The translations under genes were made by a program, and so were the position numbers. From Pseudomonadota bacterium (GTDB lineage: Bacteria > Pseudomonadota > Alphaproteobacteria > Sphingomonadales > Sphingomonadaceae), in contig JAEWJQ010000392.1 of assembly GCA_023386515.1 (NCBI GenBank), positions 1 through 10,533 of the forward strand: a stretch of 10,533 nt of DNA, read 5' to 3'. Of the stretch, positions 1-5,490 are shown piece by piece; position 1 is the stretch's first letter; each line of letters begins with the position of its first letter. The notes under the pieces were generated by a model, which did no database searches, was not told the origin of the DNA, and worked only from the letters and a program-made list of their open reading frames with translations.

Positions 1-832
1 CGATATAGCCGCCCATCACGCCGAACGCCTTGCCCAGAGTCCCCTCGATGCTCGTCAGCCGGTGCGAGACGCCATCGCGTTCGGAAATGCCGCCGCCGTG
101 CTCCCCGTACATGCCGACCGCATGCACTTCGTCGAGATAAGTCAGCGCATTGTACTTGTCGGCGAGGTCGCAGATCGCCGCGATCGGCGCGACGTCGGCC
201 TCCATCGAATAGACGCTCTCGAACGCGATCAGCTTGGGCACCGACGGATCCTCGGCGGCCAGCAGTTCCTCGAGATGGGCAAGGTCGTTGTGGCGGAAGA
301 TCCGCTTTTCGCACCCGGCGTTGCGGATGCCGGCGATCATCGAGGCGTGGTTGAGCTCGTCAGAGAAGATCACGCAGCCGGGCAGGATCTTCGCCATGGT
401 CGACAGCGTCGCCTCGTTGGAGACATAGCCGCTGGTGAACAGCAGCGCCGCTTCCTTGCCGTGCAGATCGGCGAGTTCCGCCTCGAGATCGACATGGTAA
501 TGCGTGTTGCCGCCGATGTTGCGGGTGCCGCCCGATCCGGCGCCGACGTCGTGTAGCGCCTCCTCCATCGCCGCGATCACCTTGGGATGCTGACCCATGG
601 CGAGATAGTCGTTGGAGCACCAGACGGTGATCGGCTTCGGCCCGTTATGGCCGGCGAAGCAGCGCGCATTGGGGAACATGCCCTTGTTGCGCAAGATATC
701 GATGAAGACACGGTAGCGGCCTTCCGCATGCAACCGGTCGATCGCCTGGGTGAAGACGCGCGAATAGTCGACGCGCGCGTCACCGGCGGAGCGGGGGATG
801 ACCGGATGGGTCACGAGGCCGTCGCTGTTCAT
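1..832 (-). CDS. hemA: 5-aminolevulinate synthase (ALAS), partial: C-terminal third outside the window
   Basis: This is a pyridoxal-phosphate enzyme that condenses glycine with succinyl-CoA to give 5-aminolevulinate, the first step of the C4 haem pathway in the cytoplasm. About 277 of the roughly 400 residues usual for the family are present; the frame is still open at base 1. Visible ALAS signatures are RYRVFIDI near residue 40, [12 protein letters not shown], the glycine-rich [24 protein letters not shown], and [17 protein letters not shown]. The Schiff-base lysine lies in GTLGKAFG (Lys268, bases 29-31). The chosen start is ATG at 832-830. It has no convincing Shine-Dalgarno sequence and adds about 20 residues before the usual family start (DYSRVF). 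A GTG at 814 is an alternative. A near-perfect palindrome lies 66 bases upstream. The stop and any downstream gene are not visible. Confidence 0.96.
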   Translation of the reverse strand, partial: MNSDGLVTHPVIPRSAGDARVDYSRVFTQAIDRLHAEGRYRVFIDILRNKGMFPNARCFAGHNGPKPITVWCSNDYLAMGQHPKVIAAMEEALHDVGAGSGGTRNIGGNTHYHVDLEAELADLHGKEAALLFTSGYVSNEATLSTMAKILPGCVIFSDELNHASMIAGIRNAGCEKRIFRHNDLAHLEELLAAEDPSVPKLIAFESVYSMEADVAPIAAICDLADKYNALTYLDEVHAVGMYGEHGGGISERDGVSHRLTSIEGTLGKAFGVMGGYI

Positions 833-897
833 GGAGAGCCGATGTAACCTTCGCAACGCTCCCATGCCAGTGGAGAAAAGCACTGACCGTCATCGAC

Positions 898-920
898 GGC
901 TTGGACAAATTGTCCCAGCC
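898..920. promoter_or_regulatory. 23-base near-perfect palindrome between hemA and murI, candidate operator
   Basis: Arms GGCTTGGACAA (898-908) and TTGTCCCAGCC (910-920) are inverted around A909 with a single mismatch (T902 against C916). The core is GGACA-AAT-TGTCC. It sits 66 bases upstream of the hemA start codon and 10 bases beyond the murI stop. No T-run follows in the murI direction, so a protein-binding operator for hemA is at least as likely as a terminator. The regulator is not known; the site does not match the FNR consensus (TTGAT-N4-ATCAA). Confidence 0.45.
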
Positions 921-929
921 TTCCCGCGC

Positions 930-1724
930 CTAAAGCTGCTCAGCCGAGCCGAAGCCGTGGCTGGCGAGCCCGTTCGCGATCGCCTGTTCGCGCGCACCGA
1001 TACGGGTGAAGACGAGCCGTGCCGGTCCGGCGGCGACGGGCCAATCCTGCCCCTCGGTCAGCGTGGCGATGCGCCGCGCGATGCCGGGACCGCCATCGAC
1101 GAAGCGCACACCCGGAGGCGCCACTGTCGCCATCGCGGTCTCCAGCAGCGGAAAATGCGTGCAGGCGTTGACGATCACGTCGATCGCCGCGCCGCCGGGC
1201 TGGCCGAACAGCCCAGCCAGTTCCTCGGCCAGCGCCTCGGGCGGCGGCGGCGTTCCCGCCAGCGCCGCCTCGGCCAGATCGACCAGCCGGGCCGAGCCGT
1301 GGCGGAGCACCAGGCAATCGGCGGCGAAGCGCGCGGCGAGATCGTCGACATAGGGTTGGCGCACGGTCGCGTCCGTGCCCAGCACGCCGATGACGCGCGT
1401 TTTGCTGAGCGCGGCGGCGGGCTTGATCGCCGGCACCGTCCCGACCACCGGCAGGTCGAGCGCGGCACGCACCGCCGGCAGGGCGATCGTCGACGCGGTG
1501 TTGCAGGCGATCACCACCAGCCGCGGGCGGTAGCGTTCGACCAGCCGCCCGAGCAGCGCCGGCACGCGGGCGGCGATCTCGCTTTCCGTCTTGATGCCAT
1601 AGGGAAAGCCCGCGGAATCGGCGGCGTAGACGATCGGCGCTTGGGGCAGCAGCGCCTGCGCGGGGCGAACCACCGACAGGCCGCCCACCCCCGAATCGAA
1701 GAAGAGGATCGGCCGTGTGTCCAT
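930..1724 (-). CDS. murI: Glutamate racemase
   Basis: It interconverts L- and D-glutamate, supplying D-glutamate for the peptidoglycan stem peptide in the cytoplasm. From the chosen ATG the protein is 264 residues, the normal family length. The N-terminal FFDSGVGGLSV carries the Asp10-Ser11 pair. The two catalytic cysteines sit in VIACNTAST (Cys74) and NACTHFPLL (Cys188, with His190). DSAGFPYG near residue 36 replaces the more common GDTAR-type motif, a variation I believe is usual in alphaproteobacteria. The frame stays open upstream to 1859, but those residues are rich in Arg and unlike the family. ATG 1724 puts the start four codons before RPILFFDSG; ATG 1736 (268 aa) is equally possible, and neither has a clear ribosome site. 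The gene is divergent from plsY, 177 bases apart. A shared transcript with hemA is possible but not shown. Confidence 0.95.
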   Translation of the reverse strand: MDTRPILFFDSGVGGLSVVRPAQALLPQAPIVYAADSAGFPYGIKTESEIAARVPALLGRLVERYRPRLVVIACNTASTIALPAVRAALDLPVVGTVPAIKPAAALSKTRVIGVLGTDATVRQPYVDDLAARFAADCLVLRHGSARLVDLAEAALAGTPPPPEALAEELAGLFGQPGGAAIDVIVNACTHFPLLETAMATVAPPGVRFVDGGPGIARRIATLTEGQDWPVAAGPARLVFTRIGAREQAIANGLASHGFGSAEQL

Positions 1725-1875
1725 AACGGCCGCCATAGAAGCGCGGCACACTTCTGGCAAAGTCGTGCGCGTGCGGCCGGCACGTTTCTCATCGCGGCAC
1801 GGGTCGCCTGCGACCGCGTAAAGTCCGCGGACCGACCCACGCGATCGATCTGTGGCCAAGCCCGATCGGCCCCGC

Positions 1876-1881
1876 TATCAT
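1876..1881 (+). promoter_or_regulatory. Possible -10 element upstream of plsY
   Basis: TATCAT lies 21 bases before the plsY TTG start. The hexamer 17 bases further upstream (TGGCCA, 1853-1858) is a poor -35, so this is only a weak candidate promoter for the plsY-dprA pair. Confidence 0.22.
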
Positions 1882-1890
1882 GCGGAACGG

Positions 1891-1897
1891 AAGGGGG
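1891..1897 (+). promoter_or_regulatory. Shine-Dalgarno sequence that fixes the plsY TTG start
   Basis: AAGGGGG is followed by a 4-base spacer and then TTG at 1902. It is the only strong ribosome site near the beginning of the conserved PlsY sequence, and it decides a TTG start over much longer upstream extensions. Confidence 0.6.
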
Positions 1898-1901
1898 CCG
1901 T

Positions 1902-2510
1902 TTGCAGACCGACATTCTCTGGATAACGCCGACACTCGCGCTGGTGATCGGCTATCTGCTCGGCTCGATCCCGTTCGGCGTCATCCTGACGCGGATCGGC
2001 GGCGCCGGCGACCTACGCCAGATCGGCTCGGGCAATATCGGCGCGACCAACGTACTGCGCACCGGCCGCAAGGGACTTGCGGCTGCGACGCTGCTGCTTG
2101 ATCTGTTGAAAGGGGCCGTCGCCGTCTGGCTGGTCGCCTGGCTGTTCCCCGGCAACGAGCCGGTCGCCGCCGCCGCCGCCTTCATCGGCCATTGCTATCC
2201 GGTCTGGCTGCGCTTTCGCGGCGGCAAGGGGGTGGCGACGCTGATGGGTATCGTGCTGGCCCTCCACTGGCCGATCGGGCTGCTCTATGCCGTCGTCTGG
2301 CTCGGCCTGCTCGCGCTGATCCGGATTTCCTCGGTCGCCGGCATGGCCGCGGCAGTCGCCGCGCCGGTCGGCGCCGCGGTGTTCGGCCGGTTCGACCTCG
2401 TCATGTTGCTCCTCGCGCTCGCCGCGATCGTGCTGTGGAAGCACCGGGAGAATATCGAGCGGCTGGCGACGGGGACGGAGCCGCGCATCGGCGGCGACAA
2501 ACGCGACTGA
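1902..2510 (+). CDS. plsY: Acyl-phosphate:glycerol-3-phosphate acyltransferase PlsY
   Basis: This is an integral inner-membrane enzyme that moves the acyl group from acyl-phosphate to glycerol-3-phosphate, making lysophosphatidate, the first acylation in phospholipid synthesis. The 202-residue length is typical. Family motifs occur in order: GSIPFG (21-26) after the first membrane segment, GSGNIGATNVLR (from 42), GHCYPVWLRFRGGKGVAT (97-114), and the C-terminal HRENIERLATGTE. Hydrophobic segments lie near residues 5-27, 60-84, 88-104, 114-140 and 145-185. The start is TTG at 1902, preceded by AAGGGGG. The frame is open far upstream to 798, but that extension is only the antisense of murI. dprA begins 12 bases after the stop, so the two probably share a transcript. 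Confidence 0.95.
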   Translation: MQTDILWITPTLALVIGYLLGSIPFGVILTRIGGAGDLRQIGSGNIGATNVLRTGRKGLAAATLLLDLLKGAVAVWLVAWLFPGNEPVAAAAAFIGHCYPVWLRFRGGKGVATLMGIVLALHWPIGLLYAVVWLGLLALIRISSVAGMAAAVAAPVGAAVFGRFDLVMLLLALAAIVLWKHRENIERLATGTEPRIGGDKRD

Positions 2511-2522
2511 GCCGCAACGGTC

Positions 2523-3311
2523 GTGGGAGATCCCGTCCTCGCCCACCTCCGCTTGATCCGTACGCCGGGGGTCGGTCCCGTCACCTATCGCCAGCTGATC
2601 GCGCGCTTCGCCGATCCTGCCGCAGCGCTGGCGGCGCTGCCGATGCTGGCGCGGCGCGGCGGCGGGCAGGCGCCGCGAATCCCCGATCTGGCGGTCGTGG
2701 CGCAGGAGATCGCCACCGTCGACCGGCTCGGCGCGCGGCACCTGTTCCTTGGCGATGCCGACTATCCGCCTTTGCTCGCCGAACTGGACAGCGCCCCGCC
2801 GGTGCTGATCGTTCGCGGCGACATCGCCCTCGCCCGCCGTGCCTGCGTCGCGATCGTCGGCGCCCGCAATGCATCGGCCGCCGCATGCCGCTTTGCGCGC
2901 GGGCTGGCGCACGATCTCGCGGCGGAGGGCGTGACGATCGTCTCCGGCCTGGCGCGCGGCATCGACACCGCGGCTCATGCCGGCGCGATGCCACACACGA
3001 TCGGGGTCATCGCCAGCGGCATCGATATCGCCTTCCCGCCGGAAAACGCCGCCTTGCAGGAAAGTGTCGCGCTGCGGGCTGTGCTGATCGCCGAGCAACC
3101 GCCCGGTGCTCAGCCGCTCGCCCGCCATTTTCCCGCCCGCAACCGGATCATCGCGGCCCTTGCGATCGGCACCGTGGTGGTAGAGGCGGCACCCCGCTCC
3201 GGCTCGCTGATCACCGCCCGCCTCGCCAACGAAGCGGGCCGGGAGGTGATGGCGGTGCCCGGCAGCCCGCTCGACCCGCGCGCGCAAGGTTGCAACCTGT
3301 TGATCCGCTAA
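2523..3311 (+). CDS. dprA: DNA-processing protein DprA, truncated by an in-frame stop
   Basis: DprA binds incoming single-stranded DNA during natural transformation and loads RecA on it. The open part is 262 residues from a GTG start (2523). An N-terminal helix-hairpin-helix-like region (LIRTPGVGPVTYRQLIARF, 11-29) is followed by the Rossmann-like core: VAIVGARNAS (109-118), SGLARGID (141-148), AFPPENAAL, HFPARNRIIAAL (202-213), VVEAAPRSGSLITARL, and PGSPLDPRAQGCNLLIR (246-262). TAA at 3309-3311 falls exactly where relatives read LIR-(E/Q)-G-A. Translation would continue in the same frame for another 94 codons of recognisable DprA. The core domain is complete. Pneumococcal DprA also lacks a winged-helix domain, so a partly working product cannot be excluded. 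A sequencing error at one base would also explain the stop. Confidence 0.85.
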   Translation: MGDPVLAHLRLIRTPGVGPVTYRQLIARFADPAAALAALPMLARRGGGQAPRIPDLAVVAQEIATVDRLGARHLFLGDADYPPLLAELDSAPPVLIVRGDIALARRACVAIVGARNASAAACRFARGLAHDLAAEGVTIVSGLARGIDTAAHAGAMPHTIGVIASGIDIAFPPENAALQESVALRAVLIAEQPPGAQPLARHFPARNRIIAALAIGTVVVEAAPRSGSLITARLANEAGREVMAVPGSPLDPRAQGCNLLIR

Positions 3312-3596
3312 GGCGCGACGCTGATCCAGACCGCCGCCGACGTGCTGGAACAGATCCGCCCGATCGACCCGCGCAGCGTCCGTGCGCCGGCCACGCCGTT
3401 CGAGGCGCCGCCGCCGGCCGATGCCTCCGACCGAGAGCGCGCCAGGGTCACGGCGCTGCTCGGCCCCGTACCGGTACCAGTCGACGAGCTGATCCGCCAG
3501 TCGGACCTCGCCCCCGCAATGGTGCAGACGATATTGCTGGAACTGGAACTCGCCGGCCGGCTCGAGCGCCATGCCGGCGGTCGGGTCAGCGGGTAG
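3312..3596 (+). pseudogene. dprA: Detached C-terminal winged-helix part of DprA
   Basis: These 94 codons are in the same frame as the truncated dprA and continue it without a gap. They open with [15 protein letters not shown], which normally follows the LIR motif, and end with a winged-helix stretch ([30 protein letters not shown], roughly codons 58-87) as in DprA proteins with a C-terminal domain. A GTG at 3342 could open an 84-residue frame, but no ribosome site precedes it and it starts inside the conserved sequence. Together with the upstream part the reading frame would encode about 357 residues, the usual length. I therefore read it as one gene split by a single nonsense change (GAA or CAA to TAA). 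Confidence 0.8.
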
Positions 3597-3881
3597 GACC
3601 GCGCAAGTCTTGACAGAATTGACGCCTGAACGGGCCATCTTCGACCCCGCCGGCGAACAATTGTTGCGTCTGAACCGCACGGTCTTGGCACTCGCATTTC
3701 TCGATCTGTGCGAAGGCCGTCGTCATGAATGAGAGAGAGCGAAAGCGCCGTGCACGCCTGCCGGATCATAGCGTTTCGAATCTTTGTAGGACAGCGATTG
3801 TCCTGCGCGCGGGAGGGTGTTCGGTGATGCGCTCTTCTGCCGAGCTGATCCTTTGCGGGCGCTGTTGCCGTTGGAGCGACC
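3597..3881. other. Intergenic stretch of lower GC with no convincing gene
   Basis: This stretch leads into the small gene at 3882. TTGACA occurs at 3610-3615, and TTGAC recurs 9 bases later at 3619-3623. No good -10 hexamer follows at normal spacing. A hairpin or operator-like inverted repeat, AGGACA (3788-3793), 5 bases, TGTCCT (3799-3804), lies 78 bases before the small gene. The 68-codon frame at 3725-3931 has an AAGG upstream but a composition that does not look like protein. GC is lower than in flanking genes (34 of 60 at 3721-3780). Confidence 0.4.
3788..3804. repeat. Short inverted repeat AGGACA-N5-TGTCCT
   Basis: The 6-base arms match perfectly around the loop GCGAT. The position, 78 bases upstream of the ATG of the small gene before the RES gene, would suit an autoregulatory operator, but the repeat is short enough to be chance. 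Confidence 0.3.
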
Positions 3882-4124
3882 ATGACGCCGAAGCGGTCGC
3901 TGGCGCCCGACCCCGGTCGGCAGGCTGGTGATCCGGGCTATCCAAAATTGCCGTTCGATATGCGCGATCTTTCCCGTTTTCCCGTCTCCGACACGCCTTT
4001 TCAGGAAAGAGTAATTGGGAAGGCTTGCGAAAAAGCACGCGCCGCGAAAGACCATCGCCGTAGTCGACTCGAACGACTATCCCGCTATACGTTCCTTAGC
4101 GGGGAACTGGCTCCACCGGCATGA
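3882..4124 (+). CDS. Unrecognised 80-residue protein upstream of the RES gene, possible antitoxin
   Basis: I do not recognise this family. The ATG at 3882 is preceded by GGAG (3873-3876) with a 5-base spacer, a good ribosome site. The stop is 19 bases before the RES start, the usual layout of a type II toxin-antitoxin pair with the antitoxin first. The N-terminal 25 residues are rich in Pro and Gly. A conserved-looking block follows (LPFDMRDLSRFPVSDTPFQE, about 23-42), then a basic, probably helical stretch with many Lys and Arg (ERVIGKACEKARAAKDHRRSR, about 42-62). It shows no MbcA/ParS (DUF2384) or Xre helix-turn-helix signature, the usual RES partners. Assignment as an antitoxin rests only on position, size and charge. 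It could also be an unrelated small protein or non-coding. Confidence 0.5.
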   Translation: MTPKRSLAPDPGRQAGDPGYPKLPFDMRDLSRFPVSDTPFQERVIGKACEKARAAKDHRRSRLERLSRYTFLSGELAPPA

Positions 4125-4143
4125 CTAGGGCTATTCTGCCCAC

Positions 4144-4599
4144 ATGGTTTTCCCGATTGTCTCGTTTGATGGACCCGTCTGGCGCTTGCTGCCGAGAAGG
4201 CTAGCCGCCCAACCTGCAATTCCGGCATCCGCCCCAGAGGGACGCTTTCATCATTCCGGGCAAGTCGCTGCCTATGCTTCCCTCAGTGCGGAGGGCGCCA
4301 TCGTCGCGATCCAACGCTACTTGGGTGATGGTGTCGAACGCGTGCTCATCCCGATGCGTTTGACGGCAATACGGGTAGCCGACGCACGAGGTGTGCCATC
4401 GGCCTCTATAGTCTGGCAGGATCTACGAAACACCGGCGAGCATTCGCCCACCTGGCTGTTTTCGGATGAGGCACGAAATATGGGAGCAGATGCGATGCTT
4501 TACTCCTCGCGTTCCAGGCCCGATCTTTCGCATGTCGTCGTCTTTAAGCCGGAATGCCTGAACACGTTCGGAGAAGCATCCACTTATATCGCGCGATGA
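4144..4599 (+). CDS. RES-domain protein, probable NAD+-targeting toxin
   Basis: The RES fold is found in toxins such as MbcT and ParT, which degrade NAD+ or ADP-ribosylate targets. The 151-residue protein shows the family pattern: VWRL at 12-15; PEGRFHHSGQVAAYASLSAEGAI at 31-53, with the family's Arg (Arg34), Tyr44 and Glu50; then PTWLFSDEARNMGADAMLYSSRSRP at 102-126, with the terminal Ser near 121-122, and VVVFKPE. All three residues that name the family therefore look present, so the enzyme is probably intact. The ATG at 4144 lies 19 bases after the 80-codon gene. GC is lower than in neighbouring genes, and the run AGA-AGG-CTA (codons 18-20) uses codons that are rare in high-GC genomes, suggesting horizontal transfer. 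Toxicity is inferred from the family; some RES proteins have no proven toxin role. Confidence 0.82.
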   Translation: MVFPIVSFDGPVWRLLPRRLAAQPAIPASAPEGRFHHSGQVAAYASLSAEGAIVAIQRYLGDGVERVLIPMRLTAIRVADARGVPSASIVWQDLRNTGEHSPTWLFSDEARNMGADAMLYSSRSRPDLSHVVVFKPECLNTFGEASTYIAR

Positions 4600-4610
4600 C
4601 GTGTGGCCCC

Positions 4611-4715
4611 AAGCGGAGGCGCTTCCCCAATTTACCCTCGCCTGCGGGAAAGGCGGTGCCGCGCTGTGTGGGCGATCGCCATCGGTGTTACCGTAAGCGG
4701 TCTTGCCGCTTCCCC
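4611..4715. terminator. Two related hairpins between convergent genes, possible bidirectional terminator
   Basis: AAGCG-gagg-CGCTT (4611-4624) and AAGCGG-tcttg-CCGCTT (4695-4711) share the same stem and are both followed by CCCC. They lie between the RES gene (plus) and the TMEM175-like gene (minus), where transcripts from both sides must end. Neither has a T-run, so intrinsic termination is not well supported. No gene is seen in 4600-4744. Confidence 0.3.
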
Positions 4716-4744
4716 GAACGACGCCACTCGCCCTCCCGGCCGAC

Positions 4745-5410
4745 TTACCCCCGCCGCGCGGCGTAGCGGCTGATCAGCACCGCGATCAGCGGGCTGCCGA
4801 TCATCAGCACGATCAGCGCCGCGACCCAGGTCGCCATGCCCGCCGCAAAGGCGGAAATGCCGATGATCAGCGGGATCCAGCTGCGCCTGAGGAACGGCTT
4901 CAGGTCCTCCACGGTCATGCCGTGGTCGAGCATCGCGGGATTTTTCAGGATGCTGCGGATCAGCTGACGGTTGAGCAGGCCGAGCAGGATCAGCCAGCCG
5001 GTGTAGAAGCCGATGCCGACGCGCAGCTGGACGTATTCGCTGATGATCGCGGTCGGGAATGGCATGAACGCGACGCCGAGCAGCAGGAAGAGGTTGACCG
5101 ACACCAGCCGTTTGTCCGCCGCCTTGAGCAAGCCCATCACCTCGTGATGCGCCAGCCAGAACCGGCCGAGAACGAGGAAGCTGACCAGGAATCCGACGTA
5201 ATTGGGGATCAGATCGAGCAGCGCCTGGCCGAGCTGCGGCCCGGTCGGGTGATGCAGCGCGGGCAGCTTCACCTCGACCACCAGCAGGGTCATGGCGATC
5301 GCGAAGACCGCGTCGGAAAAGAAGGTCAGCCGCTCCAGCTGCGCGCGGTCGTGCCCTTCGCGGGTGCCGCCGTCGATCACGACTTGCACCGGCGGCGCCA
5401 AAATCCCCAC
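4745..5410 (-). CDS. TMEM175/DUF1211 family membrane protein, probable potassium channel
   Basis: Proteins of this family form potassium-permeable channels in the membrane; bacterial members have a six-helix unit and assemble as tetramers. The N-terminal signature of the first helix is present: ERLTFFSDAVFAIAMTLLVVEV, with Arg27 followed by Phe31-Ser32-Asp33. Hydrophobic segments follow near residues 64-85, 103-122, 131-147 and 178-215, the last long enough for two helices. The length of 221 residues is typical. The start is uncertain: GTG at 5410 has GGACGG just upstream, while GTG at 5389 or 5380 would give slightly shorter proteins, all before the FSD motif. It is divergent from topA with 80 bases between starts and converges on the RES gene. 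Ion selectivity and physiological role are inferred from the family only. Confidence 0.85.
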   Translation of the reverse strand: MGILAPPVQVVIDGGTREGHDRAQLERLTFFSDAVFAIAMTLLVVEVKLPALHHPTGPQLGQALLDLIPNYVGFLVSFLVLGRFWLAHHEVMGLLKAADKRLVSVNLFLLLGVAFMPFPTAIISEYVQLRVGIGFYTGWLILLGLLNRQLIRSILKNPAMLDHGMTVEDLKPFLRRSWIPLIIGISAFAAGMATWVAALIVLMIGSPLIAVLISRYAARRG

Positions 5411-5490
5411 ATCCGTCCAGCCCCCTGTTGACAGTGGCCGCGCCGGCTTTCCACCCTCGCGCGTACACGCAAGGACCTTATACGACCGTC

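Noticed and set aside
798..1901. Long plus-strand open frame running in phase into plsY
   Set aside because: It is the antisense of murI, which has clear racemase motifs. The residues are Arg/Gly/His-rich and unlike any PlsY N-terminus, and the TTG at 1902 with AAGGGGG explains the real start.
2013..3680. 555-codon minus-strand open frame opposite plsY and dprA
   Set aside because: It is an antisense shadow produced by GC-rich codon bias; its composition is Arg/Asp/Gln-rich and no family is recognisable.
3725..3931. 68-codon plus-strand frame with AAGG upstream
   Set aside because: It overlaps the better-supported 80-codon gene out of frame, and its composition (scattered Cys, Arg and Trp) does not look like a conserved protein.
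3723..4055. 110-codon minus-strand frame in the accessory stretch
   Set aside because: It is antisense to the small gene upstream of the RES gene, with no recognisable motifs or ribosome site.
4703..5431. 242-codon plus-strand frame opposite the TMEM175-like gene
   Set aside because: It is rich in Gln, Asp, His and Arg, the usual signature of the antisense of a hydrophobic gene; the minus strand shows the FSD motif and membrane helices.
5428..5433. TTGACA as the -35 of a topA promoter
   Set aside because: No acceptable -10 hexamer occurs 16-19 bases downstream (CCACCC at 17), so the promoter cannot be supported from sequence.
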